A stretch of DNA of 64,000 nt from assembly GCA_963978895.1 (NCBI GenBank), contig OZ022244.1:26834898-26898897 (forward strand), written 5' to 3'. The notes below the pieces were generated by a model, which saw only the letters and a program-made list of their open reading frames with translations, had not been told where the DNA came from and ran no database searches. The stretch comes from Erpobdella octoculata (Eukaryota; Annelida; Clitellata; Hirudinida; Erpobdellidae). The translations under genes and the position numbers were made by a program. This document shows, one piece after another, positions 1-18,405 of this stretch (position 1 is the first letter of the stretch; each line of letters begins with the position of its first letter).

Positions 1-2572
1 ATTATCATTACCATCGTTTTATGGTCCTTTGTGGCTCGTTATGTTTCTAATATTCTCTTAAATATTTCAACCTCGTTCTTTTTCACTCTCTTTCTCTCTC
101 CTATTTTTTTCTTTATAACTGTAAATCTGTCTTTTTTTTCTTTCCCTTCATCTCTCTCTGGTTATATTAGATTACTGGTTTGTCTGAAATCGTCTTATTC
201 TTCCATGTTTATGTCTTTTAACATTCGATTTCCTCGTCTTTCTTTAATAAATTTTTACGATTTCTTTCATTGCACATTCTTGCAATTTCCTCCACATATG
301 TCAACATAAAAACAACTTCATCCATATACGTATCTCAACATATATACAACTTCCTCCACATAATCAACATATATACAATTTCCTCCACCTAATCAACATA
401 TATGCAACTTCTTCCACATGTGTAAACATATATACAACTTTCTCCACATAATCAACATATATACAACTTCCTCTACCTAATCAACATATATGCAACTTCT
501 TCCACTTGTGTAAACATATATACAACCTCCTCCACATAATCAACATCTATACAACTTTCTCCACATAATCAACATATATACACTTCCTCCACATAGTCAA
601 CATATAAACAACTTCCTCCACATATGACAACATATATACAAGATTCTCCACATATGTCAACGTGTATACAACTTCCTCTACATACCTCAACCATTGGACT
701 CATATATAACAGCTAGTATATAGGAATCCATACCTCAACATATATACAACTTCCTCTATATATGTTAATATATATACAGGTTTCTCTGCACATAAGTCAC
801 CACACACACAAACAAACAAACAGGCAAACACACACACACACTCACACATTATTTCATCCAAATTTCATACATCGTCATGCCTTCTTAACGAAATTTCCCC
901 AAACAGATTTTCAACTTCACCAAAAAGCTTCTTTTTTTTCTTCTTTTCCCCTTTTCATCAAAATCAGGTATTTCTCAAGAAGTGCGTCCACAATTTTGAC
1001 GACAGAGGTCGCTGTAACTCCGCGAGTGGAAATAAATGACGAACGGAAGGCGGCGCTGCATTCATTTCTTCCGGCTGTGGTTGTGATTAGTTCCGCAGAG
1101 ATTTTTTGCGGGTGTTTAATGGTCGGGGGTGGGTTCTCTGAAGTCTCGCATTAAATACCCTTAGAAGGTTTTTTCTATCGTATAAAACATCCTTTGAAGG
1201 GTTTTTTTGTGTGATTGGGTTTTGACTGACTCCGATGATTTTTGGTATAAATATATTTATTAGAATTTTAAGTACTAGTTTTTATAAATATTTATTTTAA
1301 TTTTGTCTTTTTTTTAAATAGAAAAATCTTTTTTAGATTTATTTCTACGTATTTATTCTTTTGAATGTGCGGGCAAAAACTTACAAAAACTCTGAAATTC
1401 CAAAAGCAAAAATATCGATCCATCTTGCTTAGAAATAAGCGACAGCCTGTTCCATAATGTTTTCATAGTTTGATGAAAATGGCAACGCACCCGGTAATTC
1501 CCACGAATTCCACCCGGCTCTCGCTCGATCTCGCCGCCCACCAAATGCTCCTTTTTTACTCCCCCGTCCTCTCCTTTACCACTTCATCTCGTAAATTCAA
1601 ATCGTGACAAAACAATGGCCTTTTCGAGGACATTCTCCATGCCGGCGCCGCTGACAAGGCCGCGCGATAAGGGAAATTGAGAGTGAAAGGCGAGAATATA
1701 TCTGAACAAGCCATTTAAAGAAATAAAACTAAAATGAGTAATATTAATATTGTATTTAAAACAAAAAAAATGTATTTATTTTATTTTGATCGCACACATT
1801 TAAATGTTATTTTAAGATTTGTTTTTCATTTAATTATGCAGTAAACGGAAGAGTTATATAACGTACATCTGCTCACTGAAAATCTAATTTTTGATTCATT
1901 TTATGTTTCGGGCAATTTCCTGTTTATTTACCTTACATATTTGTTCTGTTTGTCGTGCCATTGCCTTTGGGTAAACTTTTCTTTTATGTAAGTATAAAAA
2001 ACATTTCTTTAGATAACTAAAATAAGTTTGAAAGTAATGTAATGATTAAAAATAATTTAATTATTTTCTCGTGACATTTTCTCAAAGCAAAAAAAATTTT
2101 GCAGAAAAAACCGTCCATACCTGTTTTCAATTCAAAATGTCTTCGCTGGATTGAAATAATGAAGATTCAAGGCAACTAGAATAGTTGTAAAAAAAAGAAA
2201 ACCAAACCTTTACAAATGTACACAAAAAAACATTACAATTTTTAGAAATTTTTAAGTTTGTCTGATTGACTTTTAACCTAAATGCAACCTCTCCAGCCCC
2301 GAAAATTACAAATGACAACAAGTAAATAGAAATACGTTTTCGAAAGTTTATAAGCCATTGAAGTTAAAATTGAACAAAAATAATAACTTTGAAAACTATA
2401 TTTTGAGTAAGTCGGTGCTAAGAAAAAATTGCCTCATGTCTTTGATGAGAAAGAAAATGAAATAAAAGAAGCCAAAAAAGTGGAAAAGGAAATAAGTGGA
2501 AGAAGAAGAAAAGGTGAGAAATGAAAAATAAAAAAAGAGAATGACGTAGGTCAAATAATCATAAGCATTACT
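1..2572. other. intergenic, AT-rich, no gene seen
   Basis: No exon with a recognisable protein family was found on either strand. Open frames here are short, low in complexity and lack homologous motifs. The stretch holds a degenerate tandem array (290-760) and short CA tracts near 805-845. Confidence 0.6.
290..760. repeat. degenerate ~29-bp tandem array
   Basis: About 15 imperfect copies of a unit of roughly 28-31 bp, reading approximately CTCCACATAATCAACATATATACAACTT. Copies differ by substitutions (for example CACATGTGTAAAC for CACATAATCAAC) and by 1-3 bp indels. It looks like an old minisatellite, with no sign of coding. Confidence 0.8.
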
Positions 2573-2744
2573 ATGTATGTATGTATGTATGTATGTATGT
2601 ATGTATGTATGTATGTATGTATGTATGTATGTATGTATGTATGTATGTATGTATGTATGTATGTATGTATGTATGTATGTATGTATGTATGTATGTATGT
2701 ATGTATGTATGTATGTATGTATGTATGTATGTATGTATGTATGT

Positions 2745-2784
<40 letters not shown>

Positions 2785-3157
2785 ATGTATGTATGTATGT
2801 ATGTATGTATGTATGTATGTATGTATGTATGTATGTATGTATGTATGTATGTATGTATGTATGTATGTATGTATGTATGTATGTATGTATGTATGTATGT
2901 ATGTATGTATGTATGTATGTATGTATGTATGTGTGTGTGTGTATGTGTGTGTGTATGTATGTATGTATGCATGTATGTATGTATGTATGTATGTATGTAT
3001 GTATGTATGTATGTATGTATGTATGTATGTATGTATGTATGTATGTATGTATGTATGTATGTATGTATGTATGTATGTATGTATGTGTGTATGTATGTGT
3101 GTATGTATGTGTGTATGCATGTATGTATGTATGTATGTATGCATGCATGTATGTATG
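2573..3157. repeat. (ATGT)n microsatellite, ~585 bp
   Basis: An almost uninterrupted tetranucleotide tract with short GTGT interruptions near 2746-2768, 2932-2953 and 3085-3116. All six frames stay open through it (YVCM on plus, HTYI on minus), so the long frames here are artefacts. The interruptions split it into blocks, as slippage followed by point change would. Confidence 0.98.
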
Positions 3158-5436
3158 ACGTTCCATGCACAGCAAAAAGCTTCATATACCATTCAGCATC
3201 CAGCATTTGCATTACAGCAGTCTTGACGGGAGACAAGATATGATTCGACAGATGTGGAAAATGGAGTTGGTTGTTTGAAAAATTTGTTATTAAAGAAATT
3301 AAACATTATCATTGTGGAGCTTCAAAATCATTTATAAAGGTTAACATAAGTTTTATTCGTTCAATAAAAGTTTTAATTATTTTAACAAAAAAATGTTTGA
3401 ATGAATTTTTTTAGTTGTTTCGGTTATGGATCAATTTTTAACGAGAGATTATTTAAATGAGCCGACAGATCGTGTCAACCTGCTGGTTAACTTTATGTAT
3501 TCAAATAGCTTGGTGTAGCTAGGGAGACGCTTATATATTGAAAAAAGTTAGTAAAGATTTGTAAGTAAACTGGGGTTAACTAGCGGGAGAGGTAAAAGCA
3601 ATGTAATCTTTATTATTTTGTAGCTTATTAATTCTCAATTAGTTTTTTTTTAGAAACTAAAGAATAAAAATTGACGTGAAAAATTAAAAAAAAACCTGCT
3701 TGTTTTTACGCTTATTATTGAACACTGCCTAACAGTAAATATAAAAAAAAACAAGTGTTGTTTTGCAAATAAATAGTAAATGTTTGTTATTAATTAAAAA
3801 TTAAAAAGTGTTTAAAAAAAGGAAAATATAGTAACAATGGAAGCATTAAAAATTCATGAAGGAAATGTAATGTCATCAGGAAAGGCTTTTGCCTGAACGT
3901 CATTGAGAGCTTTCTTTTTTGTTCTAATCATCGTCATCGTCATCGTCACCAACCACATCGTTAGTTCATTCATTCGTTTAATAACATATTTTTAAAGTGC
4001 ATTGAAATCAAGTACAAAATTATAAAAGACACTCGATACTAAGTCAGCCGATAAACAGTCATAGAAATACTAGATGAATAAATTAGTTTGCGTGGTCTTT
4101 AATGACAGGTGCGGTCAAAAAGCAAATATAAGCGGAAGTTATTGGAAGTCGTTCGCTTCCGGATTCCCGGTGGAAGAACCTTCCATCATCACGGAAGGAT
4201 TCGAACCCTGAGTTGAGTAGAGTGGGTGATCGGTATTCGAACCCTGAGTTGAGTAGAGTGGGTGATCAGTTGATCGGAGAGATGATCATTTATTTCAATG
4301 CAGAAGAACTGATCAAATACAGCTGATATGTTTTATACTCCGTGGAGCAGATATTTTAAGATGGTTTTGAAAACTTGGTGAGTGGCTTTTTACGGGAGTT
4401 CTAACCATTGAAGAATTTTTCAATAGCACGACAAGTTGAAGTACTACTCGACGTAAAGACAGGTCTGGCAGCGGTATTTATTACCTTTCAAGAAGTATTA
4501 AGTTTTTTTATTGACATTTGTAAAAAAAAAAGCATATGCAGTAGTCTAGTCGTTTTAGCACAAGCTAGACCGCAAGATCTGACATCTCAGAGTATTTGCA
4601 GCATGTCCTCAGCCAGCTGCTATGAGGCCATGCACAGTGACAGGGTGGAATCGAGGTGAACCACTGTTCGAAAGGTCAGGGTTCTGAGGTCTTCGAAGGG
4701 CGAGTTACGGCCCTCAACCGCATCAACACATCAGCGTCATCATCATCATCATTTACAGGGGGGATACAGGATTGGTGGAAGGAGGGTCCAAAATATGTTG
4801 AGAAGTGAAAGTTTTTTTTCTCTCCAATTTAATGCTAGATTTTAGGTTTTAAAATATACTTTTGGTCCAGATTTATTAATTCAAAAACTGAATTTCTGTT
4901 ACAGTTTTTAGCAAACGAGTAGGGTTGTTTAAACATACTGACCTTTTCTATAGTAAAATTCTGTACAATACAGTTTATACCATAATAAAAGGGTTAAATC
5001 GTTTTTCTGTGGGGGATGTAAAACATTAATGCCACCACCGAACTCTGTAGGAGATTCTCTAAAAATATTCACATTGATTGATTAATGTTTCATTTATTCT
5101 CTACAAGTTAAAGCTAGGTCTAGGCGTTTGGACTATGTAACGGCCTGTAAAGAGCTAAATATCGTGGTTTTTTGCTACGAAAGGGAGATCCGGACCCCCA
5201 GGACCCCTGTATCTACCCCTGTCATCTATATTATCACCACAACGTTTTTTAAACTTAATTTCTTTTTTCTTTTTTTTTCTTTGCCATCATCATCATCATC
5301 ACCACTATAAGAAAAAAGTTGACAGCTTACAAATTGATTTTTCAAACAACAAAGCTTCAAGTACCAAACGACAATTCCATTTTGATTAGATTAAAAATCA
5401 GTCTTAAAGGTTTTTCTTTAATTTATTCTTTTTCAG
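3158..5436. other. intergenic, AT-rich, degenerate repeats only
   Basis: No coding exon is supported. It contains a tRNA-like remnant (4191-4270), short CAT repeats near 3927-3950, 4736-4752 and 5284-5303, and otherwise AT-rich sequence upstream of the GPCR gene. Confidence 0.5.
4191..4270 (-). repeat. duplicated tRNA B-box-like remnant
   Basis: Two copies of a 36-bp segment start at 4199 and 4235. Read on the minus strand the first gives GGGTTCGAATCC, a good match to a pol III B box / T-arm; the second copy has drifted at one edge. There is no complete cloverleaf and no clear A box, so a decayed tRNA-derived SINE fits better than a tRNA gene. Confidence 0.4.
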
Positions 5437-5520
5437 AAGCCAAAAATATTTTTTTGTTGCATATTTGCATCCATAATAACAATTCAAACATTCACAGAAA
5501 CATCAACGTTCATACAAACA
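5437..5520 (+). promoter_or_regulatory. probable 5' UTR segment with upstream splice acceptor
   Basis: A pyrimidine-rich tract ending in TTTTTCAG at 5436 precedes the GPCR start codon by 84 bp, so a non-coding first exon probably lies upstream. The upstream donor was not identified. Confidence 0.4.
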
Positions 5521-8211
5521 ATGCCATCAACGACGACGACGACATTTTCTAGCGCCGAAGAACTAGCCAAAGAGTTGAAACTCTCAGCAAACATGACACC
5601 TTTCCAGGTGCCAAGCAGTCCTCTCTTCGTTCCAGTAAACGCCTACCTAGTGCCCCTACTGGTTCTCTGCACATTTGTTATTAACGCCATGGTCTGTATA
5701 GTTCTTTTCAAGCCCCACATACGTTCCACTACTAACACCATCCTCACTGCCATGGCCGTTGCCGACACCTTGACGGGTCTCTCTCCTCTACCTTGCTACC
5801 TCTATTTCTACACGCGGGGACACTACCGAGAGTGGGTACCGTTTAACTGGTGCTACATCTATTTCTGTCTGACTGATTTTCTTCCGAGCATCTTCCACAC
5901 AGCCAGCATCTGGCTGACCGTTGCTCTAGCGGTCCAGCGTTACATCAGCGTCTGCCACACCGAGACTGCACGATGGCTGTGCACCATTCGCAAGGCTGTC
6001 CTCGCTGCCGTCTGCCTGCTCATGGTGGCAACTCTGTCACAAGTTGGACGTTTCGTCGAAATGGATTATCATCCTGTAATATACAAATCTAGACTGGCTT
6101 CAGAGCAGTTAATGGTCCTCAATGGCGAAGGAATCGAAGAATTGGTTGAATCATCAACGACGACTGATTCTGTAAAACAAAAGAATGAATTCAGCAAATT
6201 TGTTGACGTTCAAGAATCAGTCTATTCTGGTAGGAATTTATTATTTTTTCGGTTTTTAAATTTTTTGACCAAAGAACATTTACCAGAGATGTTGCGAGTA
6301 CTTATGGTGCGAGTACGAGTACGAGTACGAGTACCATGGTATCGAGTACGAGTACGAGTACGAGTACTTGAAAAACGTACTCGAGTACAACTCGAGTACG
6401 AGTACGAGTACCAAGTACTACATCTCTGACATTTACAGTGTTTTTTTCTCAAAAAATAACCGTTATTCATTAAGTCATCATTTAACTTTTGAAAGCAGAG
6501 CTTCGTACAAGGCATGTTGAGATGGGCGCAGATTAGACACTCTAAATTGGTCCTGAAGTTTACTAATGGTCTAATGGATTAACGAACGACCACCATGCAT
6601 TTATCCGCTTAAAGGCTTAAAGAAACAACACTTGTTGATGACAAGCTCGCGATAATCTGAGTTCTGTCGCTTAAAGTTTAAGTAGTGAAGAAAAAAAGAA
6701 GTTTTTTATGGAGGTAAAGTGTATTAAATAAAATTACTAAAACTAGAAAACAATGAAATTTGCATATTTTTTAACGCAAACTAGAAGAGAGCAGGAAGGC
6801 TAAAAGTGAATCTTTCACGATTCATTGGAATTTGCACTCCGCAATTTGACGTGGTCACGTTTCGCTTCCGTGAAGAAAAAGAAGATTGAAAATATAAAAA
6901 TAAAACAATCTGAAAGTTTTTTTATTTTCTTCAACCGCATTGACCCCGGGCTCTGATTAAATATGTAGGTAGAGCCATGTTATAATGCTATTTTGTAGCG
7001 CCATTTTTTGTTTCAGCATACACAATATTGTTTTTAAAAATTTCCCAAACAATTTTTTTTTAACGTGAACAAATTATTATTTCAACATCTGTCCATTTTA
7101 ATTCATTTGTATCTATAATTTTGTAACTATGTTAAAGTAATCATAATATTTAAATATGTTTATCTTTACATAATATAATGTCTAAATATTAATTTATCTT
7201 TATTTAACATTTAAAATCCTTTTATATTAAAAATATTTAAATTTGTTCTTTGATTTCCGCATTGAAAAGCCACGTAATGGAGATGATATTTTTACTCCAA
7301 AAACACAACATCGTCAACACGGCTGTGGTCTGGCTCACAGACAATTCAGACAAATAATGAGCGATGGCCGTGATGTGCTCAACAGATATAAAAAAAAACT
7401 TTTATTTCCAGAACACATTACTGGCGCTTTATCATCGTGGCCGATCGCTGATGCTTTGGATTACAAAGATGACTACGTCGGCTACACGAGCGACAGCTAC
7501 AGCGAACGCGGCGACGGCAACCGCATCGGCCACGCCGACAAGAACGACAGCGATTCATACATAGTCGGCTGCAGTTACAGCGTCACGAATGCTTTAAAAC
7601 CGCATCAACACGTCTACTTCAATGCTTATTATCTTTTTCGCATTCTCTTCATACACATCATTCCCTGTCTGACACTCATCGTTATTAACGGTCTTTTATT
7701 GAAAACCATGCGTGAAGGACAGAATCGAAGAACCAGGTTGCTCAAGATGAACAGGCTGACAGAGTCGCGACGGCTAGCCGAAGTCAACAGGACGACGCTG
7801 ATGTTAGTCGTAGTCGTGGCGCTTTTCTTGATTGTTGAAGTTCCGAGCGCATGCCTTTTTGTGGTTGTCGTCCTCGAAAACAGCTTCGAATTAGCTCTGC
7901 TCACGAGCGAAGCAGGCGCCGAAGCAGCTACGACAGTCATCAACCTGGTGATACTACTTAGCTATCCAATGAACTTCTTCATCTACTGTGCAATGAGCAC
8001 TCAGTTCAGGTCCGGCTTCATTCACCTCTTCAAGCGTCACACCGATACGAACCATCAGCAACGCCGTAAAAACTGCTCAGCCAAAAACGGATCTAACGCA
8101 GCCAAAAATTGCTTCAAATCTTCGCTAGAGCTTCCTCTATCTAAAGAAAAACAGCTACGCGAAGCTGGCGCCAGTAGTATTCCCAGTAGTCGTAGAATTG
8201 ATGAAGTGTAG
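5521..8211 (+). CDS. Myoinhibitory-peptide / sex-peptide-receptor-like GPCR
   Basis: Class A neuropeptide receptor of the plasma membrane, 502 aa from two exons: 5521-6229 and 7412-8211. The donor is CTG|GTAGGA; the acceptor TTTATTTCCAG|AA has a good pyrimidine tract and matches in phase 1. The protein has an N-glycosylation site (NMT, residue 24), TM1 ~40-64, TM2 ~71-95, TM3 ~115-140, TM4 ~155-178, then a long second extracellular loop of ~120 residues, with TM5-TM7 from ~303 to ~430. Family hallmarks are FHTASIWLT in TM3, QRY instead of DRY followed by ISVCH, and SYPMNFFIYC in TM7 in place of a plain NPxxY. Cysteines in the first extracellular loop/TM3 and in the VGCSYS segment could form the usual disulphide. 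Members of this family bind W(X6)W-type MIP/allatostatin-B peptides and couple to Gi/o. The ligand assignment is by family only. The closest alternative is another orphan receptor of the same clade. Confidence 0.85.
6290..6418. repeat. (GAGTAC)n hexamer array in GPCR intron
   Basis: About 15 hexamers of GAGTAC / CGAGTA, including inverted stretches (GTACTCGAGTAC), lie in the single intron of the receptor gene. GTAC and CTCGAG are self-complementary, so the array can fold. Frames through it are artefacts. Confidence 0.85.
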
Positions 8212-9840
8212 TTTTTCATTGTTATGAACGATAAAAAGTATTAGATTGTAACATATATGAACCAAGTTGCTGTTTGGATAATATTTTTGGTTGGTTGTCT
8301 TGTTCACCTGTCAACGAGGCCATACTAGAATAACAAAACTTGAATTGCGGGTATTATACTTTCTCTCTTTCTTTTTCTCATTCTCTTTCTCTCCCTCCCT
8401 TTTCCTTTCCTTCTCCCTCTCTTTCCCTCACTCTCATCTTTCTTGTTTTTTCCAAGAGTTTTACTAGTAAAAAGTTGTGAGTATTTTTGTGCGGTTAATT
8501 ATGTTTAAAACTTTGAAACAAAAATTACGTTTATGTTAAATCATTCTAGAACTTTCAATTCAAAACGTACGGATTTGTTTGCGAAAAAAAAACATCTCGA
8601 TTGGACGACATCTAATTCGATATTCATCTATTTCTTATATTTAAAAGTAATAAAAGTTATTAAAAAATTTTCAAAATATTAAAATTATTTGAAAATAATG
8701 AAATTGCATTGAAAAGTCAAAATCATTTCCTGGAGAAATTAAGTAGCAATTAATTAAACACCAAAAACTACAAATGTAAGACTACCGTAGCCGTAATTTG
8801 GTAACAATAGAAAAATTCAAATCATAAAATCAATAACATCAATAGAATTATTTTTGTATATAATAAATAAATAAATTTAAAGCAAATAAATTGGTATAAA
8901 AATGGTGCAGACGATGGATCTTCAGAACATACCGATCAAAGAGCAGTCCGCAGTTATCGCGCAAGGCAGGATCTGGTGGGATTCGAACCCACGACCTCGA
9001 GTTCTCTTGATTTAAACAACCAGTGACAGAGAGATGGAGAAATCCGCTTCGTTTGTCTACTGAATGGCGGACGATGAATATTCAGAGGAAATTTCCAGGG
9101 GAAGAATTGAGTCGTATGCTAATGAGGTCATCTCAGACAATATCTACAGTTTTAAAAAACGAAGTAGTATTTGGAAAAACAAAAATTAACTGATAGTTGA
9201 TAAAATTTGAAAAAATTATGTGATTAAATTATTTGAACAAAAATTCAATTATTTATTTAAAAATTATAAACTTCTCTTTCAAAAAATGAAAAAAAATTTT
9301 TTTCAGTGAATTATTCGCATCGTTAGAACGAGTTGCAGTAGAAAAAGATTAAGTAAGATTGGCAGGAGACAAGACTTCTTTCGAAGATGACAAAATTTTT
9401 CCTTTTCTCATTAAAATTTTGTTTTTTTTTCAATTTCAGAACGACAGGACAACAATGAAAATTTTCAACGCGAAATTTTCGTTGAAGCAAAAAAAACTTT
9501 GAAATCATTTTTGATTGGACCTTGTGTATGTGACCTTGTGGATCGTCCTTCACTTTTGCATCTCCCGTAAGGTCATTAGTCTGCGGTGCCTGGACTGAGC
9601 ATACTGCGCTCCTATAAAACGAGACGATTACAAAATCACATGCTCCAAGACATTAACAATGCCAGCAACATGCTCGAGCATAAAATGTTTTTTAACATTA
9701 TCGTTGACAATTTCTTATTATTTATTTATATTAAAAAAACTAATTCTCAACAAATTTTACTATGTCTTTTTATAGTAAACGCCATCAATTATTAAGATAA
9801 AGCCGTTACATAAAATTTCTAACTTACACAATCTGTGTGG
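8212..9840. other. intergenic, AT-rich, one tRNA-like remnant
   Basis: The GPCR 3' flank includes a pyrimidine-rich stretch at 8355-8452 and AATAAA-type hexamers near 8862-8890 that could serve as poly(A) signals. No further coding exon is supported. Confidence 0.5.
8965..9045 (-). repeat. tRNA-like remnant (SINE fragment or tRNA pseudogene)
   Basis: On the minus strand a T-arm-like helix GTGGG-TTCGAAT-CCCAC is followed by CAGATCC, which can pair partly with a GGAT segment upstream. The B box is excellent. I could not build a credible D arm or anticodon arm, so I do not call a functional tRNA. Confidence 0.45.
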
Positions 9841-10270
9841 TGGTGTGGCAGAGAAAGAGCCATCAGGCCCAGCAGCGATACCATGGTCAGTGAGGTTCAT
9901 CCGGGGCATGGTTAAATTGCTACCTGAAGAAGAGGTCGAAATGCCCGCCCCGCCCAACCTATTCGACAGTAGTAGTTGGCGGGTTGGACTAAATCGAACC
10001 GCGTTCCTACGAAAGCCTTGTGCATTTGACGTCTCTCTGCTCCAAACCCAAAATCAATCCACACGCAATTTTTGTGTGAGGATATGAAAACCAGCAGCTG
10101 TACTATAGCCAGTGAGGTTCATCCAAGGCGTGGTGATTGCTAGCTGAAGGGTTGGTTGAATTGCCGGCCCTGCCCAGTTATTGCACAATAACAGTTGGCT
10201 GACTGGTGTAAGCCGAGCCATGTGCTTATGAAAGCTTTGTGCATTTGGTAGCCTCTCTGCTTTGCGCCAT
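9841..10270. repeat. imperfect ~205-bp tandem duplication, GC-rich
   Basis: Two diverged copies of a GC-richer segment start near 9868 and 10090. Both contain CAGTGAGGTTCATCC and end near AAAGCCTTGTGCATTTG (second copy AAAGCTTTGTGCATTTG). The composition stands out against the AT-rich flanks. No protein family is recognised; it resembles a decayed mobile element, origin unknown. Confidence 0.6.
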
Positions 10271-11131
<861 letters not shown>

Positions 11132-11482
11132 CTAATAGCAACGATAATAATATAAAATAATAAAGTTGATACTATTGTTAATAATAATAATAATAATAGT
11201 TAGAGCCCCTCTCTATCACTGGATGAAGAGGGGGCACTGTTCATTGTGCTCGTTAAAAACAAACTTACAGTGAATAAATAAATTAATAAATTAAAATAAA
11301 CTAATTAAATATTGAAAATATATTTCATTGGCTGATAATTAATAACAGAATTTAGAAATAATAATTGAACAAAATACTTAAAGATAAATAATAAATTAAA
11401 AAAATAATAAATTCTAATAAAAAAGATATATTATAAATAAAAATAGTCTATTATTTAGGTATATTATATTCCGAAAAATAAG

Positions 11483-16966
<5,484 letters not shown>

Positions 16967-17083
16967 ATCCGTAGAATCTGCTGAGTGACGAGCAGTGAAA
17001 ACACCTGTTGTGTTGCATATAATTATCATATATTAGTTTTTATAATTAACCAAATTATTAATTTAAATAACTTGTATTTAAAT

Positions 17084-17362
17084 AAGACATCAATATTTAA
17101 TTAAGACATCAATATTTAATTAAGACATCAATATTTAATTAAGACATCAATATTTAATTAAGACATCAATATTTAATTAAGACATCAATATTTAATTAAG
17201 ACATCAATATTTAATTAAGACATCAATATTTAATTAAGACATCAATATTTAATTAAGACATCAATATTTAATTAAGACATCAATATTTAATTAAGACATC
17301 AATATTTAATTAAGACATCAATATTTAATTAAGACATCAATATTTAATTAAGACGTCAATGT
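17084..17362. repeat. 19-bp tandem array, 14 near-perfect copies
   Basis: Unit AAGACATCAATATTTAATT starts at 17084 and repeats with exact 19-bp spacing to 17350, where the fifteenth copy has AAGACGTCAATG and decays. The copies are essentially identical, so the array is young or kept uniform. There are no unique spacers, so it is not a CRISPR. Confidence 0.97.
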
Positions 17363-18079
17363 TTTTATTGTATTCCGCGTATATTGTACGCTTTATTGTA
17401 AAGTATAGACACGCAATTCATTGTCTGCATCGTATGAAGTTGTGATTGTAACTGACTTACAGACTTAAAGCATAAGAATCAAAAGTTATTTACAACTTCT
17501 CCTTATGAAACTTTTCACACTAAACAATTATTGTATGCGCTACAGCAGGGCTTCTTTAAAAAAAACTGTTATTAAAACTTTTCTATTCACAGCTTTCATT
17601 GAAACTCAGCACATCCCTGAATGTTAAAATTAGCACATCCGTTGATATTATTAGTTTCCGCGAGAGTCGAAAACTGGAACGCGCGAAACATGAAACGATT
17701 AATCGATTCTTCCCGACATAATATTGCGGTTTCAAAAAAAAGACGAAATATATTTAAAGAAAACCGAACAGGTGTAACTAAAAGCATGAGAAAATAGATA
17801 ACAATGTCAAGTAGTTCGTGTGTAATTATAAAGTGTCAATGCGCTGAATTGTAAAGATGTAAACCAACAGAACTTCTGTAATTGTGTAACCTTGTAAAAG
17901 CAGCTAGGTTTTGCGGTTTGTTGGTTACCATAAAAACTGTGAAAATAGACACACAATTGTATAAGAACAACAATGTAACGTACACATTTTTCATCCGATC
18001 ATAATGAAACTTTCACACAACCTTGAGAGTCAATAGGGAAAAGTTTTTGTGAAAAATAATTGAGATCGGTCACAAAATG

Positions 18080-18233
18080 AGCGGTAGAGTGAGCAAAAAC
18101 GGGAACGGGAGAACAAGCGGGAACGGGAAAGCGACAGGGAACGGGAAAGCAAGCAGAGAAGGAAACGGAGCGATAGAAAAAAATGATAGAAAAAACTTTT
18201 AAAAACCCCGGGCAACGCCGGGTATCCCGCTAG
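18080..18233 (+). mobile_element. Helitron-type 3' terminus with subterminal repeats
   Basis: The end has the expected form: hairpin CCCGG-GCAACG-CCGGG at 18207-18222, an 11-nt tail ending in CTAG at 18233, and a T immediately after, as in A|T insertion. Upstream (18090-18170) lie purine-rich repeats such as CGGGAACGGGAAAGCGA, which recur at 59750-59970. No Rep/helicase ORF is present and the 5' TC end was not located, so this is a non-autonomous or truncated copy. Confidence 0.7.
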
Positions 18234-18405
18234 TTTTGTATATAACAGGTATACGCTAGTGACAGACATATGTATATAATATGCATATTAACAGACATAA
18301 GTATACATATTAATTAGCTAGTTTTCTATATAACAGGTATACGCGTGTGGCACACATATGTATATTATATGCATATTAACAGACAAAAATATACATATTA
18401 ACAGA
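18230..18405. repeat. 88-bp tandem duplication at the Helitron end
   Basis: Two copies begin with CTAGTTTT at 18230 and 18318, both running through ATATAACAGGTATACGC and GCATATTAACAGAC. The first copy starts on the CTAG that ends the Helitron, so the duplication includes that terminus. Confidence 0.75.

Noticed and set aside
2396..3243. Several open frames of 190-260 aa across the (ATGT)n tract
   Set aside because: Every frame is open because the tetranucleotide has no stop codons; the products are YVCM or HTYI repeats.
6222..6515. Frames through the GAGTAC array
   Set aside because: They lie in the GPCR intron and consist of repeated VRVR/TRTR residues.
7243..7411. Extension of GPCR exon 2 upstream of 7412
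   Set aside because: The frame stays open, but the acceptors at 7269 and 7340 do not match the phase of the good donor at 6229, whereas the TTTATTTCCAG acceptor at 7411 does.
8965..9045. Functional tRNA gene
   Set aside because: T-arm is good, but no plausible D arm or anticodon arm could be drawn.
9841..9960. U2 or U1 snRNA resemblance (ATCGCT...GGCCT...TGGCT on minus strand)
   Set aside because: The match covers about 22 nt at the 5' end only and stops; no branch-recognition or Sm-type segment follows, so chance is likely.
17084..17362. CRISPR-like array
   Set aside because: Repeat units abut without unique spacers, and the genome is eukaryotic.
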